This document shows, in pieces, positions 45,275 through 57,778 of a stretch of 64,000 bases of DNA. The notes under the pieces were generated by a model. It was given only the letters and a program-made list of their open reading frames with translations, was not told where the DNA came from and searched no databases. The position numbers were made by a program, and so were the translations under genes. This DNA comes from Trametes villosa (taxonomy: Eukaryota; Basidiomycota; Agaricomycetes; Polyporales; Polyporaceae), in contig PUDQ02000020.1 in NCBI GenBank assembly GCA_002964805.2, positions 186,001 to 250,000 on the forward strand, in the 5' to 3' direction. Position 1 is the stretch's first letter; every line of letters starts with the position of its first letter.

Positions 45275-48200
45275 ATGGCCAACCTCAACCAGCTCCTCGG
45301 GGAGCTTAACCCAGCACAGCTCAAAGGTAAGGAATATCCGTGCTGCACACATTCCCGTGCTCACCATATCCTGCAGCTGTTCAGCATCCACCGCAGATTC
45401 CGCTGCAAATCCTAGCGGGCCCCGGGAGCGGCAAGACCAAGGTCCTCACAATGCGCATAGCACATCTCATCACGAACTGCTATCTCCCTCCCTGGACTCT
45501 CTGTGCGGTGACTTTCACGAACAAGGCCGCTAACGAGATGCGCGAGCGACTGGTGAAGCTCATTGGCAAGGAGAATACCGCCCAAATCAAGATGGGCACA
45601 TTCCATGCGTTATGTGCCATGTTTCTTCGGAGATACTCGCGAGCTGTTGGAATCGAAGGAAACTTCACTGTATGCGATGCGGACGAGAGGTGAGTTACCC
45701 ATCTGCATGCTATCCTTGAATGAGGCTATATGCGGGACTATCAGCAAGAAGATCATTGCCAAGCTGCTCAAGCCATACAAGGATATTCTCGCGGCGAAGA
45801 ACATCACCCTGAAAGAGAACAGTGTCCTAGGCATCATCTCCAAAGTGAAGGCCAAGGGATGGTCCGCCGACGACGCCAGGCGCCATGTGGAGGAACGAAA
45901 TGCCGAAACTCCCCAGCAGCGAGCACAAAGGCTGATGTCGGGGAAGGGCGACTTATGGGAGGGCGAGATCGGCATGCTCCTTGCCGACATATACAAGGAC
46001 TACGAGAAGACGTTACGCGACGCGAACAGCTTGGACTTCGACGACTTGCTCGTATTTGGTGTGAAGCTCTTCGCGACGCACGCCAAAGCCTCCAGCTGGT
46101 GTCGCCATGTCTTGGTAGACGAATAGTACGTCTCAAATCCCGAGGACTGTGCATGCAACCTCACAATGAATGCTCAGCCAGGATACGAACATCATGCAGT
46201 ACGACCTCATGGTACACATGGCTCGCAAGAGCCAATGCGTCACCATTGTAGGCGACCCTGACCAGTCCAGTACGTTTGCTTGACGGGTACCGCATTGCGT
46301 ATGCGCTAACTCTAACTTGAGTCTATGGATGGCGTTCGGCGGAGGTCGAGAATCTCGCCAAGATGGAGAGAGGTATGTCGGATCACTGACGTCCAAGCGA
46401 GCAGCGCTGAGCCGGTTTACAGACTTCCCAACAACCCAGCAGATCTACTTGGAACAGAACTACCGCTCAACGAGCTCTATCCTGGCCCTCAGCGTGGCTA
46501 TTGTCTCGCAAGGTGCGCCCTAGGGAATTCTTCACTTTGAACCATCATTCATGGGTGAGCCGCAGATAAGAGCCGCATACAGAAGACGCTACACACGTCA
46601 CATCCTCAAGGTCCCATCCCGGTACTGCGCATGTTCCCTATCGAGCAGGTCGAAGCTGCCTTCATCGCAGCCGAAATCAAGCGGCTCGTCGCCTACAGTG
46701 GCGGGATGTTCAACTGGGGAGACTTTGTGGTCCTGCGTAAGTCCTGCTGGGGTGGCTGCGCCTCAGATTGCTTACGCTGACGAATGCACGCCTCATAGTG
46801 CGGTATAACTCGCATTCTCGAGCCATCGAAAGCGCTCTTCAGAAAGAGGGCATTCCAAACAGGGTACTAGCTGGCCAGAAGTTCTTCGAACGTATGGAGG
46901 TACGGCAGCCGTGTTTCCTCTGATACGACGGATAGACTCTAATGCCTGATGTAGATCAAGGACGTACTCGCATATCTGCAGTTGGTCGACAACCCGCAGT
47001 TCGTGCCAGCTTTCTTGCGCGTCGTCAACGTCCCCGCACGTGCCGTGGGCGAGAAGGTAATCGCATAGACTTACCTCTCCAGTGTTTGTCCAACATGGTC
47101 AACCGGAACCCGCAGACTGTCAACCAGATCACTCTACAAGCAGAACAGCTCAAGATTACCCCTTTGCAAGTGGTGGAACGCATCGTCGACGGAAAGATTC
47201 CAGACATCAAGCCCCCTGTGAAAAGAAAGCTAGCGCCATTCGTTGAGACTCTCCGGACCTTGCGAAAGCATGCGAATGCCGTACGTCCTATAGGAACTCC
47301 TCCCCGTATCCGACTTACTGAATTCCCATCGTGGCTCCTCAGGGCATAGCACCGTCGAAGCTGATCAATGCTCTCGTGGACACCATCAACTACGCAGAGC
47401 ATCTGCGGAAGACGCAGCCAGACTGCGACAGTCGCTGGGACAACGTGCAGGAGCTCGTGAACTTTGCTAGCGAAGTGGAGAGGAGCGCCCCCGAGGATGT
47501 CACACGTCGCATGGAGAAGGCGGACGATAACATCCAAAAGGATAAAGCGGATGGATCAGAGGAGAGCGAAGAGGAATGGGCGGACGAACTAGATGAGTTC
47601 GACGCCGACCAGGTCCAGGAGGGACAGACCAAGCCTGGGCGCGGGTACGTTTACATCCAAGTTGTCGGGTAACGAGCACTGACTGAGAACTTATGATGGT
47701 CCAGCGATACGCCGTTACGGCTATTCTTGCAAGCGTCGATGCTCTCGACGGACACACAAACACCTGAGGAAGAGAAGAGCATGGCGGTGCGTTCAGATTT
47801 TGCGCACACTCAGTTTCAATGTCTCATCCTTGGCACAGAAAGTCACCATCTCCACCTGCCACGCCGCGAAAGGTTTGGAATGGCCCGTCGTCATGATACC
47901 TGCAGGCAAGCATCGAAAATGCGACGTCGACATATCCAATCTGACTTCGCCTCTTGATAGCGGAATCTGGTGTGTTCCCCTCTTCTCGTGCAGAGGACAC
48001 CGAAGAGGAGCGGTACGTGTCGAGTCTCCGTTTACTCGAGCCTGTCGCTCACTTTCTATATTTATAGGCGACTGCTCTACGTTGCCTGCACTCGTGCCCA
48101 GGGGTTGCTGTACCTGACGCATACCGAGTCGCGCATGATGTCCGGGGAGTACAAGCCTCAAGAGATGTCGCCATTCATTGCTGCATTGCGCACCGATAAC

Positions 48201-49412
48201 AAGGTGCGTCCCAACCTGGTGGCTCCTTTATCACAATTTTGACTGACCCGTCTACGTAGACTAGAGGCTTGCTGTCAGAGGACCTCCCCGCCCTGCCCCT
48301 CGCGGACCGCAAGACGATCGCCGCCGTCATCAACCGTCCACTTCCGGACGAGATGGAGGTCGTTCGTCGAACCGCCGAATAGTGCGTCAGGATGCTCTGC
48401 TTCGTAGGCTCGGTCTCTGATGTGAGCGGCATTTAGTATGAAAACCTCCAGGCACCCGGCGTGGGGCGAGAACGCGCCCTTCCGGGAGAACCTGGGCGAG
48501 CGCCCCATAGAGGATTGGCGGCCTCAGAGATTTCCATCGGCGCCATACGCGCAGGCAGGGCTGCAGACCTGGGGCGGTGGCGCTCCTGGGTACCAGCAGA
48601 ACATTGTGCAGCGGGCACCCGGTACGTTGCGGATATGTCTTTGGCTCCCGAGTGTCGTCTACGGTGCTGAACGCTTTTCAGGGCCTGCCGTGTTCTCGTC
48701 GAGTAGTTCACTGTTATCTGCTTCCCAGCGTCCGGGCGCTGTTCGTCCTGCTGCCCCTCTCGCCTCGTCGAGTAGCCGCGTCGTGAACACTGCTCCTCAG
48801 GCGGTGCGGCAGCAGCCGAAGGCGGGCCCGTCAAATCTGAGCAGCTGGGTCAAGAAGCCGCTCAGTGCCAATACCGCCAGTGGTAGGAAACTAGGGAGCA
48901 ACAACGCGACAGTCCAGTCTAGAGGGAGGATAGCAAGCGAGCCATCGCGACGGGCGTCCGGTGGGACGTCCAAGGACGATCCCATAGCCATCGACATCGA
49001 CGATGACGACGAAGGATCGCTGCCTACAGCCGTTACATCGAAGCATCCATCAACTCGGCCCTCGTCTACTGCGCGAACGACGTCGCAACCTCTCCCTCGC
49101 CCCGGGCCTGTCCGTCCAACTCCCTCACAGAAAGCCCCACCGCCACGGCCCACACTCACGCCCGCACCTCCCCCGTCTCTGAGCTACCGCACGCTTCCGT
49201 CCTCCACCCCTTCCCAAGCATCGTCAACATCCGGGTCCCGGCCGAGCACGGCAGCCTCATCGCCAGCCGTGGTGCCACCACCACCGCCACCGCCAGCCGC
49301 TGCGGAGCTCCCCCCGAAGCCCGCGGGGACAAAGCGGCGGCTGGGCATGGGGCGGACGATCGTGGGCTACTCGAACAAGAAGTTCAAGCCGCTCAAGCCA
49401 GGAGCGGCGTAG
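45275..49412 (+). CDS. Srs2-like UvrD/PcrA-family DNA helicase
   Basis: Start 45275 (MANLNQLLGELNPAQLK; the Q motif follows at intron 1). Superfamily 1 helicase motifs in order: AGPGSGKTK (Walker A), AVTFTNKAANEMRERL, MGTFHALC, VDEYQDTN (DExx box, assembled over an intron near 46135), IVGDPDQSIYGWR, QNYRSTSSI, STCHAAKGLEWPVV and RRLLYVACTRAQGLLYLTHT (motif VI arginine). The enzyme moves 3'-5' on single-stranded DNA. Its yeast relative Srs2 strips Rad51 to restrain recombination. The C-terminal tail after about 48430 is long and disordered. It contains DDPIAIDIDDDDEGS, a hydrophobic core followed by an acidic run as in SUMO-interacting motifs, in keeping with Srs2 recruitment by SUMO-PCNA. At least twelve introns; edges approximate. 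Confidence 0.9.
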
Positions 49413-50215
49413 TTGTCTCTCGGCCGGATGTCCGCGTTCCTGTGTGTTGCATCTTTTGTCGTTTTATCCTTATGTATATGATGCGATATTACCCAATGTC
49501 GGCTACCTAGGAAGCATCTCGCTGATATCGGTGGTTTAATACGTAGCTCGAAGCTTCCCAGGAAGCTCGAGAGTGCGTCTGGGCGGATATACGAGTTGCC
49601 GCTGCACTCGACACGCGCCAGCCTCATGTCGTCCTCGAGGCGGCTCACCCGCGGTCACCAGTGGCTGACTGGGTATCGCGATGAGCAAGCCGCTGCGTGT
49701 AGCCACCGCACCGTCCCCCCTTTCCCCAAGCCAGATGCTTCCATTTGCCACAGACCCCGCAGCATTGCATTCGCGCGGGCGGAGTATAGCGGGTGCTACG
49801 ACATTGACATCGGAGCGCAGTGACATTCACTGTATACTTAGCTCAGCCTGCAGTAGCATCTGGGCCAGAACGCATCGCGCTTCCAAGCTATCGTGACATG
49901 AGATACAATCATATCACCAGTGACGAATGATTCCCTGCGGCAGCCGTGCGTGCACCGTGCACGCCTGCAAGCCCCAAGCCACAGCTGATCAGGGTGGACG
50001 CAGGCATGTCCTCTCCCGCAACGGGCCCGGGGCGAGCAGCGTCCTCCACTGCAGCACGCTCTCACCACGCCTGCCCTCCGTCAAGAGCGCACCCCCGCTC
50101 GCGTGGCGCTCCTTGTCCCGCTCCGTCTCGTCTCGTCCTGTCTGCCTACTCACCTGCTCTCTCTCCTACTGTGAGCCTCCGCCCGTAAACCCCGCCTCGC
50201 TAGCGCCTGCCCGCC
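49413..50215. other. Intergenic region between helicase and Hsp20-like genes
   Basis: No recognisable gene. Short frames on both strands only. The last 200 bases are CT-rich and look like a promoter and 5' UTR. Confidence 0.5.
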
Positions 50216-51328
50216 ATGCACCTATCGATCACGCCGCCGAAGATGCCCCGCCACTCTCTCGAGGTGTTCGATCGGCTCATCGAGCGCGCCTTCGCCCCGC
50301 GCGACATGCCCATCGTCTCCCCGGTCGTCGAGGCCGTCGAGCGCGAGGCGAGCCCGGAGCCCCCGGAGACGCCGCTGGACATGCCGGACGAGGAGCTGCT
50401 GGAGCCGGAGGCGTCGCCCGCGCAGCAGACCTCGCTGCACACGGTGTGGGAGGAGGTGCTGTCCGCGAAGGAGCGGGTGCTGGAGGGCTCGCCGTCGAAG
50501 GTCCAGTCGCTCGAGGGGGTCGTGCTGCCGCCGACACCGCCGAAGAGGAAGGTCGCGCGGAAGAGGTCGAGGTAGGCAGTTGCTTGCGTTTTGTTTCGTC
50601 GGGAGTAGAGACGGACGGTTTAAACCCCACTCCAGTGTAAGCTTCAAGGAGTCGCCAGACAGGAAGAATGTGAGCATCGCGGATTTGTTGCCTGTAAGCA
50701 AGGAAGTTGAAGCAAGCACAGATGATCGTGACGTTCGACATGACCGGGGTGAAGAAGCAAGACATGCATGTCAGCTACCGGACGACCCGCTTGATCGTGA
50801 GCTGGCGAGTGGAGAGAATGATGGAGCGGCGGGAGGGCGGTACGGTCCTGCGGGACCGAGAGGTGCGCAAGTATAGCCATACGATACCGCTCGCGGAAGG
50901 CACGAAGGTAGGTCGTCCGTGGATGCGGGGGTGCATTGAGCTCATCCTTGGCCTTGGGGTAGTTCGAGGAAGTCCGCGCATCCAGAGACGGCCAAAGGTT
51001 GATGTTAACGGTCCCGAACACCAAGTGTTTGCGAGCAGACGAAGAGGCCCCAGTTACACCAGAAACGGAGACAGCCGTGCTGGACAGGTCGGGCGAGGGC
51101 GCGGGGGATCCAGATGCGCGTGTGTTGGAAGAAGAAGACAGCGACGACGAGGAAGAGCCCACAAACTTGCGCACAATACCGGACTTCGAGGTGCGTGTGG
51201 GAGCCCAAAGTATCACTGACAAGTTGCCTGGGACTGAGACGAATGTAGACCGCACTCTCTGGGGTGTCGGAATATCATTCTTGTGCGCCGACTGGAGTCG
51301 CCTGAAGACAGACATTGTAGCTTTGTAA
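50216..51328 (+). CDS. Hsp20/alpha-crystallin-domain protein
   Basis: Four exons (50216-50571, 50636-50669, 50722-50907, 50963-51328) give 313 residues with matching phases. After a disordered acidic N-terminus (about 115 residues) the alpha-crystallin-like fold reads SVSFKESPDRKN, MIVTFDMTGVKKQDMHVSYR, TTRLIVSWRVE, a basic loop, then REVRKYSHTIPLAEGTKFEE and RLMLTVPN. These are the beta-strand signatures of small heat-shock proteins. The first exon ends in a basic cluster (PPKRKVARKRSR) that could be an NLS, which is unusual for a chaperone. Acidic tail: EEEDSDDEEEP. The final exon may have another intron near 51190, so the C-terminus after DFEV is uncertain. Confidence 0.75.
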
Positions 51329-53300
51329 CGCTGTACTCACTTGTAATAGTAGATCATCCATCACCGAGATCCCCCTGTCCACTGTATTCCGCCCACCACA
51401 TACTGCAGGATTGCCTCCACGCGACCAGGACCTCGGGAAAGCGGCATTGGGCCGTAGGCGACTGCACCATCGGTCTGGTAAATCGCCCCAGTATTTCCCG
51501 GAGAGTAACGTCGTAAATTGAAAGCCGTTTCAGGGGGCACACGGCGAGGAGAAGGGTGGTGGTGGTGGTAGGAAGCGAGCCAAGTTCGTTCGATACCAGA
51601 CGTCACGGCGAGCGCCTAGGCAATCGGGCCGACCTCCGCATGATGGGTCCCGCGAATGCGCGCCCGAAAACCTCGGAGACCGCTTGTGCACGACCGCCAC
51701 TTCACCAATTCGCGCCGGCTGGTATTTACTCGCGTGGACGGCTATAGCGTTCCGCTGCGTAAATCTGACCTGGATGATGCAAGCGCAGCCATCGAACACA
51801 AACCGCAATGCAGCGTCGGCCCCGTCGGTCGAAACTCGAATCCAACCTCCCGCCAAAGATCGCGGGCTGACAACATCTGGCCTCCGCCGCTTGAGGTCAG
51901 CCTCTCCGGCCGCCACTTGATGCTGCATGGCCGTAGACTCTGCTTCTTCGCCCTCCGTCGACCCTTGTCTTTCGACCACGACCACCCCCGTCCGGACTAG
52001 CTCCCTTTCCACCGGTCTGCCCCCGTGTACTCGGTGCCGTCTGAGGCGACTCTGCCTCCGACACCGGCCATCTGCTCTTGCGTTCACTGGATGGCTGTAC
52101 TCCCCCTGGGTAGACAACAGGGCTGCTTCTTCCGATCGCCTTGCCTGGGGTTCAACGGCTCAATGGCCCGCCCGCCCCAGGCTCCCTTCGTCGGCTAGGT
52201 CAAGAACGCCGGCGGAGGACTCGTTCATTGCGTTCTCTGGGAGTTCTTCACGTATGTCCGGCGACTGTTTCTCTTGTGGGAGCTTCTGATCATCGCAGTA
52301 CTAGTGATCTCCTCCAAAACCGAGTCAGTCGCCACTCAAGAGCCCAAGATCGTGCTACGACGTCCCGCCATGTTCGCTCCGATGGTCTCTCAACAGCACA
52401 GCCCTGATTCTCAAGCATATCTGGCTCACCATCTCTCTGGCGGCTTTTCTTCGCCTTACCTCATCTCTCCTTCCTTTCTTCATTCACTTCGTCAACCGTC
52501 CCTCGACGCTGTCTATCTCGGTCTCGCGCTTGTCGTCTTCGTCTCCTTTCCGCTCGATGGTGTCTTCCTCACCGGTCTCATGCGGTAGACTCTGGCGACC
52601 CCCACTTCGGCGCACCGACTCAGACCATACCCGACGCCTTTCCCCCCTTGCCTTCTCTTCGGCCTGTCTTTTTTCGACTCGTCAACCGCCCCCTGGCACT
52701 GTCTGCTCTAGACTCGCGCTCGCCGACCTTGCCTTCTTTCCGCTCAACGGCACCTTCCTCGCTCCGTCCATGCGGCAGGCAATGGCGGTCCCTCCTCCAG
52801 CGCACCGCATGCAGACCGATACCTGACGTCCCCCGCCTGCGACTTCTTCCGCTCAAAACCCCCAAACCCTGACAACATCGGAAAATCGCTAAACCTCGAA
52901 CAACACTAGATAACGACCGGAAACCAAGACATTGACCCTACAGTATCACCCACCTAATATGTACGACTACCGCTGCAGTGCACTGTCCCATCCGCGGCGC
53001 AACCCGTGGAACCCCTTTTGTAAGCCGCCTTCTCCATGTGATCAGTATGTCGAGGTCTGATGAATTTCTCTCAGCTGTCGCAGCGGTCTCATTGGCCAGC
53101 CAAGCGGCTCGACCCCTGCGACGTGTTCCCGAGGGCGGCTTCGTAGACTCGGTCAAGTACGTCGACAGAGGCCCGTCCTAATCTCGAAAGGTTGGAGGCG
53201 TTACTTAGGTATGGATATCCCTCTTGCGTGGTTTGTCCCCAAGTTAACTGACCGCATATAGCCTTCGACCAGGTCCACCCCCACACCGGCGCCCCGTCAA
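51329..53300. other. Gene-poor region entering the repeat zone
   Basis: No recognisable gene. From about 52400 the plus strand is strongly C/T-rich, and fragments of the downstream tandem unit appear (GCGGTAGAC at 52582, GCGGCAGGC at 52772). Confidence 0.5.
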
Positions 53301-53329
53301 GCTTGGCGTCGCACCCCCGTTCATCCACA

Positions 53330-54620
53330 GCAGGCGCTCTAACTCGGTAGCCCAACTGGTCCTGCGCAAGCAGGGCTGCTCTTCGAGTTTCGACTGTTGC
53401 CGCCTCGCTGGCCGTGCTTCTCGTAGCACACCCCGGCGTCTCATCGTCTCGACGTCCTCCGATCATCGTCGGAAGCCACTGCGCTCGCTGTCGTTGTCTC
53501 CTTCCCGCTTTTGTGGTCCTCCTCGCCACCTCTTCCATGCGGCAGACGACGCCGGCCCCTCCCCCAGCGCTCCCGCTTCCCCACCTCACCACCTCGTCAA
53601 GCTCGGTGTCGTATCCCTGCTCATCTGCAGCGAGCCGAAGCAGCTTCAACTCGGGAGCCCAACTGGCCCTGCTTTTGCGGGGCTGCTCTTCGCGTGTCAA
53701 CAACCGCCGCTTCACTCGCCACGATCTCCTTCGTCCAGTCCAACGTCCATTCCGACGACCACTCGTCACCCGCAGCCTCCGCGCTTGCTGGCGTTGTCTC
53801 CTCTCCGCTTTGGTAGACCTCTCACCTTGCTACCTCTCCCACGCGGCAGACATGGTCGGACCCTACCCCGGCGCATCTGCACCCCAGCTCATCCTCGGCG
53901 AGCCGGAGCAGCTCTTACTTGGGAGCCCAACGAGCCCTGCATTCTGACACTATGCGGGGCTGCTCTTCGAGTCTTCACACTTACGCCGCTTTGCTCGCCC
54001 CAATCTTTGTACCCCCTGGCGTCATATCCCGCGCTACCCTGCGACATCTCCTCTCCGACAATCGCTCATCACACGCAGCCTCCGCGCTCGCTGGCTTTGT
54101 CTCCTCTCCGCTCTGGTGGTCTTACGACCGCCTCTTCCACGCGGCAGACATGGCCAGCCCCTACTCCAGCGCTTCGGCTACCTTCGCGCGGTTGTCTCTC
54201 CGGCATCTCGTCAAGCATTAAGCTGGGTGTCGCATCCCCGTCCCTCCACTGCAAGCTAGAGCGGCGCTTACCCGGGAGCCCAACTGGCCCTGCGTATCTC
54301 TCACTACGCACGGCTGCTCTCCGAGTCTTAATAACTGCCGCTCCGCTAGCGAGTTACCTTTCTCGTGACCCTGACGTCTCATCTGGAGCAATGACTACCC
54401 GGCTCTTGTTCCGACGTCCACTCTGTTTACCGACCATCGCCTGCAGCCACTGCGCTCGCCGCTCTTGTCTCCTTTCCGCTCTGGCGGTTCCTGCAACCTC
54501 CTCTTCCACGCGGCAGACATCGTCGGCCCCTCCTCCAGCGTATCAGCAGTTCCACGGTGACTTCTCTCTTCTCGGCTTTCGTCTTCTTCCAACCTCGCCG
54601 GAACCCTTCCAGCTGCCCAG
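53330..54620. repeat. Degenerate tandem array, units of about 300 bp
   Basis: Two anchor phrases recur in the same order. GGGAGCCCAACTGGCCCTGC-like is found near 53348, 53654, 53920 and 54268. CTCTTCCACGCGGCAGAC-like is found near 53530, 53833, 54132 and 54500. Units differ by many substitutions and indels. Long open frames cross it on both strands because the composition is C/T-biased, not because of coding. Confidence 0.75.
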
Positions 54621-57102
54621 CTCGACTCTGCCACCCTTTCAATTCCTTCCGGACCGTCGGTGTTCCACGACCTCTGTCGGGCGTGGACAGGGTTTGTGTG
54701 CCCTTGTTCGTTTAGAACGCCGCCGGTCCGTCCCGGGTTTCCTCGTTCCTTGTCGCCATCGTACACCTCAACAAGGAGACCACGACATCTCGGCAAGGCT
54801 CCGGGCCTTTGCTCAACGGTCATCCCTACCCTCCCCCCCTCAACAACGCGCGGCACGCTCGAGCGGGCGTAACCGGGCCTAATCGCTCCCACCTGGTTAC
54901 CCCGCTGGCGCGTGCGCACGCATTGATCCGCACTCCCTCGCCAAATCAAGCCCGACTTCAAGTCGCCGGTCGTCTACGCAGGATCCGGCGTCTAGACGGA
55001 CGACCCTCGGGCATCGACGACATTTAAGCTTCAAGTACCGAGGCAGTTTTGGCGGCCGCCTTTTCGAGAAGCATCCTTGACGGGGATGCTTCGGACGGTT
55101 TCTCGTCCACCCTCTTCTGATGTTTCTGTCACTAGTAAACATCGGTATGTGCGCACGCTTGGCTGGCTTGAACGACGGTTCTTAGCTTTCTCTGCAGCTA
55201 TCCCTGCGTGGCTCATAGCGCACAACTTCGGCCTGGCCTCTTCAACCTGGTACTCGCATTTGCGAGCACGAGGCACACCTCCGCCGCTCACCCGTTCACC
55301 AGGCGAACATCGTTCAAACAAGTTCGCCTATCGCATTCCTCTCCGACGTAGGCAAGATCGTCCGGAATGTCTGTTTTCGTTCATCTCGCGCTATGTGAGT
55401 GCTTTTCGCCCTCTTTTTCTATCTCTATCTAAACCTGACACACTCTAGCCGACGGGTTGACATCGTATGCGCGAGTGCATACCGGTGTCGACGCTCGAAT
55501 GGCGCCTCCGCCGTCCCCCTCGGCGTGTCAAGATCGCTCGGACAGGCGCACTGTTCGCACCTGGCGTCGTGCTCGAACTCGGCGCGGCACACTCGCAAGT
55601 GTCGTGACGAGGGACAGTCTGTCGACGCCCCTCTACGTCTTCTCCGGCACCAAGGAGAAGACACGGGCTTGAGCTCCGCTCACGCTTTGGTTCCCTCGCA
55701 TCGGGTCAGTACGTGATGATTCGGGTGACTTCTTCCACCGACTAATGCACGCTCTGCAGACCTTCGCTCGGTTCGACATGATTGCAAGCATGTCGCGCCG
55801 AGAGAAAGCCCGACGCTCCCCTGCGCCCTCTTGTGCAGAAGAGGTCGCGGGGTTCCCTATGTGCGGCATACCTTGACGGCGGTGTTCGACCCGCCGGCGA
55901 GGAGAGCTGCAGCTCGTAAGAATCCAGTGCAGGTATGTCTCTATGCGCTCGCGTCTTGCTATCACATGCTCATTCGACCACTTCTCTAGGTATAGCCTGC
56001 ACATGTATAGAGTCATACGGGGCGCCACATCAACAGCCTCCCCAACGATTCGTCCCGCGCCCGCAGAGAACGGGACGTCAAAAGATCTCGCAACAGCGAG
56101 ACACCACCATCAAAACTAGCCATCGGGCCCATCCTTCCCATGGCGGACGCCCTCCCAAAAATCCTGCCGCTGCGACGACAAGGCCGGTCGCCGTCGGCGA
56201 TGAGGAACCAAAAGCGCCCTCACGGGAGCCCCCTGTGAGTATCCCCTTGTCTTCGTCGCTCGCGCAGCAGCGTGCTAACAAAAGCTCTACAGGACTGTTG
56301 GTGCGAACACGGCGCCAGAGCCGCCGAGTCCCCCGAGCCTCTCTTCTCGACGAAACCCGTTCGCTGGTCGGATAGGAGTCGGAGGGAGGGGAGACCGCGG
56401 GTGCCTGGCAGATGGCTCGGCGGGAAGCTCAGTACATACTGGTCCCCCATCGCCCTCGGTTCGGAGAGGGTGTGGGAGCTGGCGCCGGGCGCGGCGCCGG
56501 GACCATGTTGAGTAGAACGTTAATATGAGTCGTGTTCACATCATCCATCCACTTGCGTGCGGCTCAGAAACTCAAGCTCGTCACATGTGAGATTTGCGTA
56601 TGTGTAGATTTGCAAGCCCGCAGTGGATGCTGCTGAGTGCGTCACGGTCTTGCGACGACCAAGTTGCAGGTACATACTGAGCGATGTCGTGCATGCGTAG
56701 CTTGAATGGCGGGAGTCTCGAGGACGGGACGTGCAGTGTCGACTTGAATCCGATGTACCTCTCTACATCTCTCGGCGGCTCTCTACTTTCGCCCGGCCCC
56801 CGCGCCGCCACGGAGCCGTTGACGTAGGACGTCATTCAATCCACCGCGGCACCGTCCAAAGACTCAGTGAGTGCAAATGACTCTTTACGATACGGTTGCG
56901 GCCAAAAGCGACCTCTGTGCGAAGTGTCTTCAGTGCCGCTGGACCTCCTACGAGCCCTCCCGGGACCGTGAAGGGTTCTAGAGTCATCACACTGTCGAGG
57001 TAAGCGCCACGCATACCGGGGAAAGTGAGGCGGTCGGCGGCCTTTGGTCAGAGCCGGTACACCGGCGTATACTGTGGCCACCGGACGTTAGGCGGAGGGG
57101 CT
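54621..57102. other. Region without an assigned gene
   Basis: Several medium frames (for example 55077-55448 and 55935-56375 on the plus strand) could be exons of a decayed or unknown gene, but none shows a family motif and I cannot join them reliably. Confidence 0.4.
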
Positions 57103-57325
57103 TCAGTTGGGGTATCCGATACCCCATGTCTATTAGACATGGCGGACTTGGGGTCGATCCCAAGTCCGGGCGCTTAAATAAACAGCCAATCGCACGCTCC
57201 GACAGCCAGTAAAATGCAACTGCTATAGGCTGTAATAAATGCATTAACCACGGATTGAACCAGCGACCTAAAGCCGGTGGCACAACAGTAATACCACTGT
57301 ACTACCGGAGCTTGTACCTGGCTCT
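57103..57325 (-). mobile_element. SINE-like repeat 1 with tRNA-like head and hairpin-rich tail
   Basis: On the minus strand the head carries a pol III A-box-like TAGTACAGTGG and a B-box-like GGTTCAATCC (57325-57240). About 60 bases later comes a tail of about 80 bases made of three near-perfect hairpins: GGACTTGGGATCGACCCC with its complement, CATGTCTAATAGACATG and GGGGTATCGGATACCCC. The head does not fold into a proper tRNA. The same tail recurs at 57721-57778 plus 59134-59156. Confidence 0.55.
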
Positions 57326-57501
57326 CTTGCGTACATTCTATATAGAGTTTCTGGGGGTGGCGCGAAGAGGACCCGCCATTCGGGCTCCCTCCCCTCCCTC
57401 GCTGCGCTCGGGGGGTCCCCCGAACCGGGAGCCCTCAGGCGGGCACACTAAAGCCTCGTTCGCGCTTTTAATACAGACCGGCTCCCTTTTGAGGGGTCCC
57501 C

Positions 57502-57573
57502 AACCCTAATACCCTAACCAAAAAACCCTAACCAAAAAACCCTAACCAAAACCCTAACCCTAACCCGAACCTA
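57502..57573 (+). repeat. Interstitial telomere-like CCCTAA tract
   Basis: About seven CCCTAA units in roughly 70 bases, separated by AACCAAAA spacers. The tract is short and degenerate, with sequence on both sides, so it is not a chromosome end as it stands. Confidence 0.85.
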
Positions 57574-57769
57574 ACGCCGTGCAGGCTTTCTCAGGGAAGT
57601 GTGGCGGAAAGCCGTATATTGCTACAAAGTAGGGCACGGTCAAAGGTCCTGTGGTGTAGGGGTATGCGGCCTAAATGATATCCCTCGCTGTGCGCTTTAT
57701 TTTCATCCCCATTTGGGCATTTATTTAAGCGCCCGGACTTGGGATCGACCCCAAGTCCGCCATGTCTAA

Positions 57770-57778
57770 TAGACATGC
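57770..57778. repeat. Left target duplication of the long-TIR element
   Basis: ATAGACATG, repeated at 59125-59133. SINE-like repeat 1 shows the unduplicated site. Confidence 0.9.

Noticed and set aside
53494..54882. 462-codon plus-strand frame
   Set aside because: It runs across the degenerate tandem units with a C/T-biased composition; the opposite strand is open too and no domain is visible.
57240..57325. tRNA gene on the minus strand
   Set aside because: A- and B-box-like motifs are present, but the acceptor and T stems do not pair, so I treat it as a SINE-like head.
57502..57573. True chromosome end
   Set aside because: The tract is short and degenerate, with unique sequence on both sides.
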